DNA of 51,230 nt from Heliobacterium chlorum (lineage in GTDB: Bacteria; Bacillota; Desulfitobacteriia; Heliobacteriales; Heliobacteriaceae). Location of the stretch: positions 1 to 51,230 of the forward strand of contig NZ_JACVHF010000019.1 in the NCBI RefSeq assembly GCF_014502795.1, written 5' to 3'. Below, one piece after another: positions 23,948-33,215 of this stretch (within the stretch, counting starts at the first letter, position 1; each line of letters begins with the position of its first letter). The translations under genes were made by a program, and so were the position numbers. The notes under the pieces are model-generated. The model was given only the letters and a program-made list of their open reading frames with translations, did not search any database and had not been told where the DNA came from.

Positions 23948-25177
23948 TCATTCGTTTGCCTTCAGATGTACTTGATATTCAGCGAGCGCATGCTGATAGA
24001 TTTCTTTGAGGGAGCGCTCATGCTCTTTGGCGGCAGCCAGACATTCTTCATACTCCGGCTGAATATTGATAACCTGTTCCCCAATTTTCCCGCGCTTGAT
24101 GCGAATATCGCCGTACTGGGTAATTACCGTTACCCAGTCTCTGGACAGGCAAAACCGCTGTTCTCGCCGGCAACGGACGCCTAATGTGGTCGAATGCGTG
24201 AACAAGGTTTCCATCAATGCTGTACGCCGCTCTGGCGGGCAGAGAACGGTCAGATGTTGACCCAGACGTCCTTTTTTCATCATGACCGAAGATACCTGTA
24301 CATCCAGCGCGCCTGCTTCGAAGAGCTTGTCCATCAAGGGAGCGATCCACTGGGGATTCATATCGTCGATAGTCGTCTCCAGCACTTCTACCCTATCCTG
24401 ATCCAGCAGTTCTGTTCCCGTTCCCACAACCTCGTTTCTCTCTGCCAGCAAAAGGCGGAGGACATTGGGCCGTTCCTGAGCCGGTCGGGAACCGGCGCCG
24501 TGGCCGATTTTTTGAATTCGAAAAGCCTCCAAGGACTGCTTGGAATCGATGGGCTTGCCCAAGGTGGTACATAAGGCGGCTCCCGTAGGCGTCACCAGTT
24601 CCCCTTGACCTCCGCCGAGATAGACTGGAAAATCTCGAACCAAGTCGGCTGTGGCCGGCGCTGGTACAGGCATCTCCCCATGGGCGCAGCGCACTGTCCC
24701 CGAGCCAAGCGGCAGGGGAAGCACATGGATTTCCTCTATTCCGAGATACTGCAGGCCCCAGCAAGTTCCGACGATGTCGATGATCGCGTCGACGGCGCCC
24801 ACTTCATGGAAGTGGACTTTCTCTATGGCACATCCGTGAACCTTAGCTTCTGACTCGGCCAGCCGTGTAAAGACTTTGATGGCCTTGGACTTCACCGTTT
24901 CGTCCAGATTAGAACTTTCGATGATCTTGACCACATGATGAAGGTGGCGATGGGGCTGTGGCCGGTCATCGAGGATGACCTTTACGTGGGTAGCCTGAAT
25001 CCCTTTGCTGATAATGGACTCCTTCTGCAACGTGTAGCCGTCCACATTTAGGCTGCTGATCGTCTGCTGCAATTCTTCCCAGGGCACACCCAAATCGACG
25101 AGCGCCCCTAACCACATGTCACCGGCAGCGCCTGAAACGGGATCAACGATTAATTGGTAATGTTCTCTGCTGTTCAA
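23948..25177 (-). CDS. larC: Nickel-pincer cofactor biosynthesis protein LarC
   Basis: A 409-aa LarC, the CTP-dependent cyclometallase that inserts nickel into the pincer nucleotide used by lactate racemase-type enzymes. Family landmarks: DPVSGAAGDM near the N-terminus, histidine-rich RPQPHRHLHH (about 72-81, metal binding), HFHEVGAVDAIIDIVG, and ETTIDDMNPQ in the C-terminal domain. In some lactobacilli larC needs a programmed frameshift to join two halves; here it is one uninterrupted frame. Start TTG 25177 with GGAGGAGG upstream. It is the last of larA-larB-larC, separated from larB by 237 bases holding tandem repeats. Confidence 0.94.
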   Translation of the reverse strand: MNSREHYQLIVDPVSGAAGDMWLGALVDLGVPWEELQQTISSLNVDGYTLQKESIISKGIQATHVKVILDDRPQPHRHLHHVVKIIESSNLDETVKSKAIKVFTRLAESEAKVHGCAIEKVHFHEVGAVDAIIDIVGTCWGLQYLGIEEIHVLPLPLGSGTVRCAHGEMPVPAPATADLVRDFPVYLGGGQGELVTPTGAALCTTLGKPIDSKQSLEAFRIQKIGHGAGSRPAQERPNVLRLLLAERNEVVGTGTELLDQDRVEVLETTIDDMNPQWIAPLMDKLFEAGALDVQVSSVMMKKGRLGQHLTVLCPPERRTALMETLFTHSTTLGVRCRREQRFCLSRDWVTVITQYGDIRIKRGKIGEQVINIQPEYEECLAAAKEHERSLKEIYQHALAEYQVHLKANE

Positions 25178-25205
25178 TAGACTACCTCCTCCGATTCCGA
25201 CGATA

Positions 25206-25219
25206 TCCTTATATAAGGA
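25206..25219. promoter_or_regulatory. 14-bp palindrome upstream of larC
   Basis: TCCTTATATAAGGA, a perfect palindrome 28 bases before the larC start codon and next to the 13-bp tandem repeats. It could be a small operator or part of a promoter. Confidence 0.35.
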
Positions 25220-25221
25220 CT

Positions 25222-25286
25222 TTATCGAGTCTCTTTATCGAGTCTCTTTATTGAGTCTTTTTATTGAGTCTTTTTATTGAGTCTCT
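25222..25286. repeat. 13-bp tandem repeat, five copies
   Basis: Units TTATCGAGTCTCT (x2), TTATTGAGTCTTT (x2) and TTATTGAGTCTCT, exactly 13 bases apart, with degenerate copies continuing to about 25312. The array lies in the larB-larC gap and would be transcribed in the larC leader. Confidence 0.85.
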
Positions 25287-25414
25287 TGTTAAATCCCTTT
25301 ATTGAATTTTTTATCAAACATTCTTTTGCAACTTTTTACTCTATCACTTTATTAAGATCTCTATATAAAGAGCGTTACTTAAATGCTAACCTCTCCGTAA
25401 TGTCATCGTCCCGC

Positions 25415-26272
25415 TTATCGTCGATACCCTCGGACGATCGTAGCAGCTAACGCGGCCGCTCCAAAGCCGTTATCGATGTTGACGACACCGACACCAAGAG
25501 CACAGGAGTTCAACATGCCCAGCAGGGCCGAGAGTCCACCGAAGTTAGCCCCATAGCCGATGCTCGTCGGAACAGCGATAACAGGGACATCAACCATGCC
25601 CGCTACGACCGATGCTAAGGCTCCCTCCATGCCGGCGATGACGATGATCACCTGCACGTCCATTAATTCATCTCGCTTCGACAGCAGACGATGCAGTCCA
25701 GCTACACCAACATCAAAAACTCGCCGCACTTGGCATCCCATCGCCTGGGCGCTGACAGCAGCCTCTTCAGCTACGGGTAGGTCAGCCGTGCCGGCGGTGA
25801 CGACGGCGACAGTGCCCAGAGCCTCGACCCCGGATATGTTATGCTCGCACTCTCGTTGCTCCGTCTTCTTTGAGCTGGTGCTTTTCGATTCGGCAGCTCC
25901 CACATCATCAACCAGGTTATCCTGTTGACTTCCTACGTTCACCCTCACCGTAACTGTTCGCCCGAGGGGGTTGTACTCCGCATCAGGAACCTTAGCCCTT
26001 ACAGCTTCAAAGGCATCCCGTGTACAGCGGGTCGCTAACACGGGTAACCCCTTCGCCGCCAGCCGCTCAAAAATGGCGGCAATCTGCTCAGGCGTTTTCC
26101 CTAAGCCGAAGATAACCTCTGGGAATCCTTGATTCAAGGCCCGGTAGTGGTCCACCTTCGCAAAGCCAATGTCCTCGTAGGGCCAGCCTTTTAAACGCTC
26201 AACGGCCTCGTGAACGGGCACGTCCCGGTTCTGTACAGCCCGCAGCAGTGTCGTCAACTTATCTATATCCAT
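25415..26272 (-). CDS. larB: Nickel-pincer cofactor biosynthesis protein LarB
   Basis: A 285-aa LarB, which carboxylates and hydrolyses nicotinic acid adenine dinucleotide in the first step of pincer cofactor synthesis. The C-terminal half is PurE-like: TAGTADLPVAEEA, CQVRRVFDVGVAGLHR, IVIAGMEGALASVVAGMVD and PTSIGYGANFGG. The N-terminal domain has FGLGKTPEQIAAI. About 30 polar residues (about 114-145, rich in S, K, E, D) join the halves and look like a lineage-specific linker. GGGAGGAATT lies upstream of the ATG. Together with larA and larC it gives the pathway except LarE, which is not in the window. Confidence 0.94.
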   Translation of the reverse strand: MDIDKLTTLLRAVQNRDVPVHEAVERLKGWPYEDIGFAKVDHYRALNQGFPEVIFGLGKTPEQIAAIFERLAAKGLPVLATRCTRDAFEAVRAKVPDAEYNPLGRTVTVRVNVGSQQDNLVDDVGAAESKSTSSKKTEQRECEHNISGVEALGTVAVVTAGTADLPVAEEAAVSAQAMGCQVRRVFDVGVAGLHRLLSKRDELMDVQVIIVIAGMEGALASVVAGMVDVPVIAVPTSIGYGANFGGLSALLGMLNSCALGVGVVNIDNGFGAAALAATIVRGYRR

Positions 26273-26330
26273 GAAACGCCAATTCCTCCCACTGATTACA
26301 TAACAATAATATTATCACAGATTCTCGTGA

Positions 26331-26368
26331 TAAAACACGCGCCCTCCCCGTCGTCACGAGGAGGGCGC
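26331..26368 (-). terminator. Terminator between larA and larB (minus strand)
   Basis: Read on the minus strand, GCGCCCTCC and GGAGGGCGC (complement of 26360-26368 and 26339-26347) form a GC-rich 9-bp stem, followed by GTGTTTTAT. It is downstream of larA, so larB-larC may depend on read-through or a separate promoter. Confidence 0.65.
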
Positions 26369-26471
26369 TTCTATGGCTCTTTCTCTGGCTCAACCTATAA
26401 GCGGCTCAAACCAGAACGGAAGAGTGATAACATGTTGAGTCAGGCAGATGTCCCTTTACATCGTTACGCTT

Positions 26472-27773
26472 TTAACCGACGATCACACCGACGCCATCGG
26501 GGATGACCGTGATCTCAGCTTCTTCCCCCTTGACTGCTTTGGCCTTCGCTATTGCTTCTTCCAAAGTTTCGGTGTAATCGAGGTGCATGTCACGGATCGT
26601 CTGAGCCCACTTCGGATCGGTCACCATGATGATTTTATGCTTGATCAACAAGCGGCAGAGGATTTGCGATTCCCACTGGTCTGCCGGTGTGTCTTCTTTC
26701 GACGTCGCCAAAAAAGTATCCATGGCGGCTTGCGGAGACGGATAGTCGGCAAGCTGGTGATAGAAAGCCTCTCCACCGATACCGTCGGAGCAGCCAGCCA
26801 CCATGATGATGACGGCGCCTGCTTTTGCCGAGGCTTCGGCCGCGGTCATGCCTTTGACCGCTTGATAAAGGTTCTGGTCCAGGGGATAGCCGCCGTTTGT
26901 AGAGATGACGATGTCACCAGGAATGGGAGTGGCTGCAACAAGGTCACGAACAAACTGGCATCCCTTGAGGTGGGCCTCCACCCGATCACCGGCTACCGCG
27001 TAAATGATCTCTTTTTTCGCATTGATGACGACGTTTAGGATAAATGCCAATTTCGCCTTCTCTGCCGCGAAGAGCATATCCCGGTGGATCGGGTTATTCT
27101 CGAGGTTGCCTGTGCGGGCATAGGGGCTGGAGATGAAGGTGGAGTTGTGGTTGTACATGACCGTCTTGCGGGAAGCGACGCCAGGCAATACGCTCTTGCG
27201 TCCGCCCGAAAATCCGGCAAAGAAATGGGGCTCAATAAAGCCGTCTGCCAAGAGCAAATCGGCTTCGACAGCCACTTTATTGACCCAGAGTTCCCCACCG
27301 GAAGGAAGGGTGCCTAAAAAGATCATATCTTTGTCAACTTCGGAGAGATGATTCACGATGGGCACTTCGTCGACCACTTTTTGGCCGAACTTGGCCACTA
27401 ACTCCTCCGGCGTGGTGGGACGGTGCATCCCTGTCGCCACGAGGATGGTCACTTTGGCTTCTGGATTTCCCTTTTTGATCTCTTCCAGCATGAGGGGAAT
27501 GTTGATATGGCTAGGTACAGGACGAGTATGGTCACTGGAGATGATGACGATATTTTGCTTACCTTTCACCAATTCCGACAACGGCGGCGATGCAATAGGG
27601 TTGGCTAAGGCCTGGCGGACAATCTCTTCCTGCGTGCCTTCTGGCGTGTAATCATGGTTCGATGGAGTCAGTACACGAACTTTGGGGCCGGGCTCGATAG
27701 GCAATGTCAGTTGCGTCTTATGGTAGGGCAACGTAATCAAAATATCGACCTCTTTTCGTGATAGTGGTGACAA
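26472..27773 (-). CDS. larA: LarA-family nickel-dependent racemase
   Basis: A 433-aa LarA homologue, an NPN-cofactor-dependent 2-hydroxyacid racemase/epimerase. The residues described for the Lactiplantibacillus enzyme are all present at a constant offset: Asp81 and Arg84 in SSDHTRPVP, His117 (GMHRPT), His183 and cofactor-binding Lys193 in PHFFAGFSGGRKS, His209 in MYNHN. This supports an active racemase, although LarA homologues act on many 2-hydroxyacids. The first possible start is TTG 27773. TTG 27740 (residue 12) has AGAGGT correctly spaced and may be the real start. It is the first gene of the lar group and divergent from htpG. Confidence 0.93.
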   Translation of the reverse strand: MSPLSRKEVDILITLPYHKTQLTLPIEPGPKVRVLTPSNHDYTPEGTQEEIVRQALANPIASPPLSELVKGKQNIVIISSDHTRPVPSHINIPLMLEEIKKGNPEAKVTILVATGMHRPTTPEELVAKFGQKVVDEVPIVNHLSEVDKDMIFLGTLPSGGELWVNKVAVEADLLLADGFIEPHFFAGFSGGRKSVLPGVASRKTVMYNHNSTFISSPYARTGNLENNPIHRDMLFAAEKAKLAFILNVVINAKKEIIYAVAGDRVEAHLKGCQFVRDLVAATPIPGDIVISTNGGYPLDQNLYQAVKGMTAAEASAKAGAVIIMVAGCSDGIGGEAFYHQLADYPSPQAAMDTFLATSKEDTPADQWESQILCRLLIKHKIIMVTDPKWAQTIRDMHLDYTETLEEAIAKAKAVKGEEAEITVIPDGVGVIVG

Positions 27774-27872
27774 TCCTATTATATCGAATGGTCACTCTTC
27801 ATAAAAGCAGGGATAAGAGGAATTGTTACCGAATCCGGGGAAAATATAACCCGTTAGCGTCTGACCCCAATA

Positions 27873-27901
27873 TTGACAGAAAGCTGGATTTTTGGTAAAT
27901 A
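27873..27901 (+). promoter_or_regulatory. Sigma-A promoter of htpG
   Basis: Perfect TTGACA (27873-27878), 17-base spacer, TAAATA (27896-27901). Transcription would begin at about 27908, right at the CIRCE operator. Confidence 0.85.
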
Positions 27902-27909
27902 AAATAGTG

Positions 27910-27936
27910 TTAGCACTCTCACTACGAGAGTGCTAA
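27910..27936. promoter_or_regulatory. CIRCE operator (HrcA-binding site)
   Basis: TTAGCACTC-N9-GAGTGCTAA is a perfect match to the CIRCE inverted repeat bound by the heat-shock repressor HrcA. It overlaps the predicted htpG transcription start, so htpG should be repressed by HrcA at normal temperature. Confidence 0.97.
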
Positions 27937-27982
27937 CACCAAAAAGAAGTTATAAGCGGCGATTAAGAAGGAGGGTCTATCC

Positions 27983-29848
27983 TTGACAGTAAAACAATTT
28001 CAAGCTGAATCGAAACGATTGCTTGATTTGATGGTGAACTCCATCTATACCCATAAGGAGATTTTTTTACGGGAGCTCATTTCCAATGCCAGTGACGCCA
28101 TCGATAAGATTTATTACAAAGCCTTATCCGATACTTCGCTGAACTTCAACAAAGAGAATTATTTCATTAAAGTCGTTCCGGACAAGCCGAACAGAATCTT
28201 GAAAATGTCGGATACAGGCATCGGGATGACGAAGGAGGAACTGGAAGAGAACCTGGGCGTCATCGCCAAGAGCGGTTCCTTCGCGTTTAAAAAAGAGAAT
28301 GAGATCAAAGACGGCTTCGATATCATCGGACAGTTCGGGGTTGGCTTTTATTCTGCCTTCATGGTCTCCGACACCGTCACAGTCATTAGCAAAGCCTTAG
28401 GTCATGAAACTGCCTATAAGTGGGAATCGAAAGGCGCCGAGGGATATACCATTGAACCCTGGGAAAAAGATTCCGTTGGTACCGATATCATTCTTAAATT
28501 TAAAGAAAACACCGACGACGAGAACTATGATGAGTACTTAGAGGAATACCGCTTAAAGTCGATCATCAAGAAGTACTCCGACTTTATCCGCTACCCCATT
28601 AAGCTGGAAGTTCGTGAAGCGAAGGACGCAGAAGGCAGCGAAGAAACGCGCGAACAAATCGTCAACAGCATGATCCCCATTTGGAAGAAGAACAAGAGCG
28701 AACTCACCCAAGAAGATTACGATAATTTCTATTCCGAAAAGCACTTTGGATTCGACAAACCGCTCAAACATATTCATATCAGTGCCGAAGGCACCGTAAG
28801 TTACAAGGCCATTTTATATATCCCTGAAAAGATGCCCTTTGACTTCTATACAAAAGAATACGAAAAAGGCTTGGAGCTCTATTCCAAGGGCGTCCTGATC
28901 ATGAACAAGTGTGCCGAATTGCTGCCCGACTATTTCAGCTTTGTCAAAGGCATGGTCGATACAGAGGACTTGTCTCTCAACATCTCCAGAGAGATTTTGC
29001 AGCAAGACAAGCAGTTAAAACTGATCGCGAAAAACATCAAGACGAAAATCAAGAATGAGCTTGAAGATTTGCTGAAAGACAGCAGAGAAAAATACGAAGA
29101 GTTCTTCAAGTCTTTTGGCAGACAGTTGAAGTACGGCATCTACAGCGATTTTGGAGCCAACAAGGACGTTTTGCAAGACCTTCTGCTCTTCTATTCCTCC
29201 AAAGAGAAAAAGATGGTTACGTTGAGCGAATACGTTTCTCGAATGCCGGAAGAGCAAAAGTATATTTACTACGCCGCCGGAGATTCGATTGAGCGCATTG
29301 AGAAACTACCCCAGGCAGAACTCGTCGCCGATAAAGGATATGAGATCCTCTACTTTACCGATGATGTCGATGAGTTTGCCATCCGGATGTTGATGACTTA
29401 TAAAGATAAAGAATTTAAATCCGTATCCAGCGGTGACCTGGGGATTGAGTCGGAAGAAACTAAAGATTCCTCCAGTGGCGATGATGCTGAAAATCAGGAA
29501 CTCTTTACAGAGATGACGAACATCTTAGCAGGCAAAGTCAAGGCTGTAAGATCGTCAAAACGCTTAAAAAACCACCCCGTATGCTTATCCAACGAAGGTG
29601 ATTTAACCATTGAGATGGAGAAAGTACTCAACGCCTTGCCGAACAATCAAAAGATTAAAGCCGATAAAGTCCTAGAGATCAACATTCATCACTCCATGTT
29701 TCAAGCGTTGAAGGCAGCCGGTCAAACAGATAAAGACAAGCTGAACCGGTATACCCAGCTATTATATAATCAAGCTTTGCTGATCGAAGGCTTACCGATC
29801 GATGACCCGGTGGAGTTTTCGAACAACATTTGCCTGATGATGGTGTGA
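27983..29848 (+). CDS. htpG: Molecular chaperone HtpG (bacterial Hsp90)
   Basis: A 621-aa Hsp90-family ATP-dependent chaperone. The GHKL ATPase motifs are NASDA (35-39), DTGIGMT (77-83) and [12 protein letters not shown] (116-127). The middle domain has the catalytic-arginine region [10 protein letters not shown] (about 334-343), and a C-terminal dimerisation domain follows. It ends NNICLMMV, without the eukaryotic MEEVD. TTG 27983 follows AAGGAGGG at suitable spacing. It is preceded by a near-consensus sigma-A promoter and a perfect CIRCE. In Bacillus subtilis htpG is not in the HrcA regulon, so this control differs from that model. Confidence 0.97.
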   Translation: MTVKQFQAESKRLLDLMVNSIYTHKEIFLRELISNASDAIDKIYYKALSDTSLNFNKENYFIKVVPDKPNRILKMSDTGIGMTKEELEENLGVIAKSGSFAFKKENEIKDGFDIIGQFGVGFYSAFMVSDTVTVISKALGHETAYKWESKGAEGYTIEPWEKDSVGTDIILKFKENTDDENYDEYLEEYRLKSIIKKYSDFIRYPIKLEVREAKDAEGSEETREQIVNSMIPIWKKNKSELTQEDYDNFYSEKHFGFDKPLKHIHISAEGTVSYKAILYIPEKMPFDFYTKEYEKGLELYSKGVLIMNKCAELLPDYFSFVKGMVDTEDLSLNISREILQQDKQLKLIAKNIKTKIKNELEDLLKDSREKYEEFFKSFGRQLKYGIYSDFGANKDVLQDLLLFYSSKEKKMVTLSEYVSRMPEEQKYIYYAAGDSIERIEKLPQAELVADKGYEILYFTDDVDEFAIRMLMTYKDKEFKSVSSGDLGIESEETKDSSSGDDAENQELFTEMTNILAGKVKAVRSSKRLKNHPVCLSNEGDLTIEMEKVLNALPNNQKIKADKVLEINIHHSMFQALKAAGQTDKDKLNRYTQLLYNQALLIEGLPIDDPVEFSNNICLMMV

Positions 29849-29964
29849 GTATCGTTTTAGGTCGGCGACAAACCGCGACATACTAAATTCGCTCCAGCTC
29901 ATAGGCTCGGGATTATTAGGCGGTAGAAGAAGCTAATGGTCACATTGATTATCCCCAAAAACAC

Positions 29965-30002
29965 AGAAAGCCCAGATGAGACAAGTCTCGTCTGGGCTTT
30001 CT
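29965..30002 (+). terminator. Intrinsic terminator after htpG
   Basis: A 17-bp stem, 29965-29981 with 29986-30002 (AGAAAGCCCAGA.../...TCTGGGCTTTCT), one G-U pair and a 4-base loop. A short T-rich end follows. Confidence 0.85.
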
Positions 30003-30094
30003 TATGAAAAGCAAATTTCCTAGTTGACTCTTATCTTTCCCTCAGATTCCCTTAGATTCCCTCAGTTCCATTCTGTCTGGCCTGATCGATGGAT

Positions 30095-30439
30095 TTAGTA
30101 CTGCCCCCTGAGCAGTCTCGGCTCCACCGTATAGTTTGGCAGTTCACGACTGCGAGCCTTAAATCGTTGTTGCCCCTTTCGGGTGCGTTCTTCCTTATAT
30201 TGAGACCGACAGACGATCACGAGTTTTTCCAGGGAGATATGTAACTTGCGCCACCTTACCATTGGCTTCGGGATGTTCTCATCGTCATCTCGCTTTTTCC
30301 TGCCGGCTCCCGGTCTTGTGCCTCCGCGAGCCTTTCGCAATTGAAACTCTTTCCGCCAGCGTATGACCGTTCTCGTACTCACTTGAAAAATAGCTGCAAT
30401 TTCTTCGTCTGTCTTCCCTTGCCGGACAAGCAAACTCAA
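30095..30439 (-). CDS. Helix-turn-helix protein, possibly a mobile-element remnant
   Basis: The frame encodes a homeodomain-like helix-turn-helix, KTDEEIAAIFQVSTRTVIRWRKEF (two pieces: EEIAAIFQVS and TRTVIRWRK), followed by a basic GTRPGAGRKKR stretch. This resembles the DNA-binding part of transposases and invertases. No DDE or serine-recombinase catalytic domain follows. The same frame continues upstream (CGRPRKAVEREG) beyond TTG 30439 without a proper start. An ATG-led piece in another frame (from about 30527) runs into it and stops, which suggests a frameshift. I regard it as a possibly broken gene of unknown role. Confidence 0.4.
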   Translation of the reverse strand: MSLLVRQGKTDEEIAAIFQVSTRTVIRWRKEFQLRKARGGTRPGAGRKKRDDDENIPKPMVRWRKLHISLEKLVIVCRSQYKEERTRKGQQRFKARSRELPNYTVEPRLLRGQY

Positions 30440-30646
30440 TCCTTCCCGCTCGACGGCCTTGCGAGGTCTCCCGCACCTACGCTTTTCTGTAGAGACAGTA
30501 GACAGGGGTACCCCCCACTTTCGAACTGAACATTTTACCCACTTTTCCGATTTTCAGCGATTATTTGGCTATATGCTAGCACTATTTACACTATTTTTCA
30601 ACTAATCATTTCTTTAAATTCCAATAGTTTGAATAGCCAAGCTCAA
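30440..30646. other. Gap between HTH remnant and polysaccharide cluster
   Basis: About 200 bases. The half nearest the HTH frame may be its broken 5' end. The other half is AT-rich with no recognisable gene, and I see no convincing terminator for the polysaccharide operon. Confidence 0.4.
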
Positions 30647-32200
30647 TCAGTATCTCTTAATCGCGAAGCGATTAAAGATGTTTTTAAGAGTTCCCAAAAA
30701 TAAGTCCTTTTCGTATTCGTTTATAAAAAATATCCAAACAAACAATCCGTAGAACAGAGCGACTAAGCAGACTTTACATACAAAAAGGAAAAGTGTATCT
30801 ACGGGAGTTAGGTATTGTAGAATTAAACCTGTAGTATAAGTTAGAAAACCTGGGATAACCATCTTTAAGTGACATTCAATAAAAAACCGAGTCACGTTGA
30901 TTTTTAATATCTTCCAAAACATTATATTCATGATTATTACTAAACCGACGATGTTTCCGAGGAAAATCGCTAGTGCTGAACCGATTGCACCATACATCCG
31001 AGAGAACCATAAGGATAGCAGAAAACTGATCCCTGCCACTATCATAGAAGCGATGGCTCTGTATTTTAATTGATTTAGTGCTACCAAAGCCGTATAGGCT
31101 ATTTCTTGTGTAAAGGATACGATGGTGGGAAGAATCAAAAATAATGCAACATAATAGGAATCACTGAAACTCTTCCCCATCCACAACCGTATAAACTCAT
31201 GTCCCATTGAGGCAAAGCCAGCTACAATCAATCCAACAATTAGTAATTGTATTCTCCCAACCCGAATCATGAGGTTTTCAATTTCTTGAATATCGTCGTT
31301 ATGCACCATCATTCTAGTAACCTTAGGAAGAAATAATCCGCCTAAGGCATTTGAAATCGTCCATGTATATCCTTCAATCGTCATCCCGATGGAAAATATG
31401 GCTATCTCGGCGCTGCCGGATGTTACTCCTAAAATCGACGGGGTTATATTGATGATAAATCTCTGTGCGATCCCAATAATTGTAGACCATGCGGAAAAGC
31501 TGAATATATCTTTTAAAATTGCTTTTTCGTTATGAAAGAAATGAACTTTTGTACTCGTATATCTTTTGATATATATAAACTTGATTATGATCAGTAAAAG
31601 GCCAATCAAAGCATTGATTAGCACGACGGCATAAAGTTTATAACCCAAATATAACGCTCCGAACATGAAGAGCAGGATCAAAACTTTTGAGAGAAGATCG
31701 GTAAGCTTAGTGAAGACAAAACGCTCATTGGCGATTAAAATTCCATCCAAGGCCTTAAATGGAAAAGAAACTGTACAAAAGACACTTAGAACTAGAAAAA
31801 CCTCTTTAAGTTTAGATATCTCTTCATAAGTTAACTCTCTATATATGTACTCAATAGAAAAATAAACGGCAATTAAAACCAGAAATATGATAAACGCAAT
31901 GATTATAAATATTTGGTAGACGATACCCAAAAACTTCTTAGCGCCACATTCATCGCCTGTCGCTTTATATCTAGATAAAAACCTTGATACAGAACTACCG
32001 AGACCAAAATCTATGGCAAAAAAGCTAATCAACGATACGACGAGGGTGTAAAGACCATAATCGCTTTGACCGATTTGTCTTACCATCCATGGAGTAAACA
32101 GCAACCCCGATATGATGTTGAATGCAATTACGAGATATGAGGTAATCGCACCTGCTTTGATCTGCCCCGAACTGCTACCTAATGCATTTGATTTTTTCAA
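30647..32200 (-). CDS. Polysaccharide repeat-unit flippase (Wzx-like)
   Basis: A 517-aa polytopic membrane protein of the MATE/MOP superfamily oligosaccharide flippase group. Residues 17-80 (KAGAITSYLVIAFNIISGLL, then TPWMVRQIGQSDYGLYTLV) form the typical first two helices with the GxYGLY motif, and about 12-14 helices follow. It would move undecaprenyl-linked repeat units across the cytoplasmic membrane before polymerisation. It is the last gene of the cluster, 10 bases after a glycosyltransferase. Strongly AT-rich. Confidence 0.88.
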   Translation of the reverse strand: MKKSNALGSSSGQIKAGAITSYLVIAFNIISGLLFTPWMVRQIGQSDYGLYTLVVSLISFFAIDFGLGSSVSRFLSRYKATGDECGAKKFLGIVYQIFIIIAFIIFLVLIAVYFSIEYIYRELTYEEISKLKEVFLVLSVFCTVSFPFKALDGILIANERFVFTKLTDLLSKVLILLFMFGALYLGYKLYAVVLINALIGLLLIIIKFIYIKRYTSTKVHFFHNEKAILKDIFSFSAWSTIIGIAQRFIINITPSILGVTSGSAEIAIFSIGMTIEGYTWTISNALGGLFLPKVTRMMVHNDDIQEIENLMIRVGRIQLLIVGLIVAGFASMGHEFIRLWMGKSFSDSYYVALFLILPTIVSFTQEIAYTALVALNQLKYRAIASMIVAGISFLLSLWFSRMYGAIGSALAIFLGNIVGLVIIMNIMFWKILKINVTRFFIECHLKMVIPGFLTYTTGLILQYLTPVDTLFLFVCKVCLVALFYGLFVWIFFINEYEKDLFLGTLKNIFNRFAIKRY

Positions 32201-32209
32201 TCTATCCCC

Positions 32210-33214
32210 TCACTGATGTATGACTCTCTTCTTTACCGCTTGCCACAGACCTCGAAAATCACCGTATCTTATCCTCAGTAAAATAGACTCAATTGCTCTA
32301 TAGAATTTAACAAAGGGATGGCCGTTAGCCATGATGCGATCCAGTTTTCTTCTAAATTCAACATCGTCTACTACGTACTCCGGATGTTTCAGGGGAAAAT
32401 CAATCTCATACGTTTTCATATTAAAAATTCTTCTTATCCCGCTGGGAAGCATCTTAACACTAGACAATGAATGAGTCGCATTATCTGTTACACCAATATT
32501 GGATATCATATTCTTTGCCGGTACGATGTTTAACCTGGAATTGAGAAAGGCGCTGGAGCTTAAAATCGATTCATAATGTGCTTTTCCGGAATTCCTGTGG
32601 TTGGTGCATGTCCTAATGAAGATAGGGAAGTCGATTTTATCTTTGTATACCTCCTCTAACTGCTTCAGTGTAAAATCATCGTCAAGAAAACTGTAGCTTT
32701 CGTCCCAACTATCAATAACTCGTTTCCATGAAGCCCAACCACATATCGAACCGGTCGTGGAAAAGAGGTAACTATACGGGGTATGCTCTGATACGCCTGT
32801 GTTATTCATACCGCAGATCATATTGATTCTTTCGTCGAAACGATATCTGTCTAGTAGTTCTTTGCAAAAAGAGAAAAAACTTTGTGCGGGAACATCATCG
32901 TCTTCCAGAACAATACACTCATCTACAATACTAAATGCCCATTTTTGAGCAATAAATTCGGAAGGATCACAACCGTAGTTTCTTTCTTGATACATCTTAT
33001 ATACTTCGCATTCCCAGTCAATATCTTCGGCGATTTGTCTACACTGAATAATGTTGGTTATATCGTCCGGATTATTTTCTCTGGGGCCGTCTTGATACAA
33101 AAACAACTTACTCGGTTTAGCTATCTTTACTTGTTCAAAGACTTTCCTAAACTGTTCAGGTCTCGCGAAAAATATTAATAAAACGGCTACATCAATACGA
33201 AATGGTTTTTTCAT
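32210..33214 (-). CDS. Glycosyltransferase, GT-A fold
   Basis: A 334-aa glycosyltransferase-like protein. N-terminal IDVAVLLIFFARPEQFRKVFEQV starts a GT-A nucleotide-binding domain, and ECIVLEDDDVPA (Asp105-107 region) supplies the metal-binding DxD-type motif. SICGWASWKRV (about 157-167) is typical of a hemolysin/GNT-I-like group of bacterial glycosyltransferases. The C-terminus is basic and could touch the membrane. The gene starts two bases from the stop of the upstream glycosyltransferase. Donor and acceptor sugars unknown. Confidence 0.8.
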   Translation of the reverse strand: MKKPFRIDVAVLLIFFARPEQFRKVFEQVKIAKPSKLFLYQDGPRENNPDDITNIIQCRQIAEDIDWECEVYKMYQERNYGCDPSEFIAQKWAFSIVDECIVLEDDDVPAQSFFSFCKELLDRYRFDERINMICGMNNTGVSEHTPYSYLFSTTGSICGWASWKRVIDSWDESYSFLDDDFTLKQLEEVYKDKIDFPIFIRTCTNHRNSGKAHYESILSSSAFLNSRLNIVPAKNMISNIGVTDNATHSLSSVKMLPSGIRRIFNMKTYEIDFPLKHPEYVVDDVEFRRKLDRIMANGHPFVKFYRAIESILLRIRYGDFRGLWQAVKKRVIHQ

Positions 33215-33215
33215 T

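Noticed and set aside
26448-27038. 196-aa open frame, plus strand
   Set aside because: Antisense of larA, rich in D, H, R and G, with no homology.
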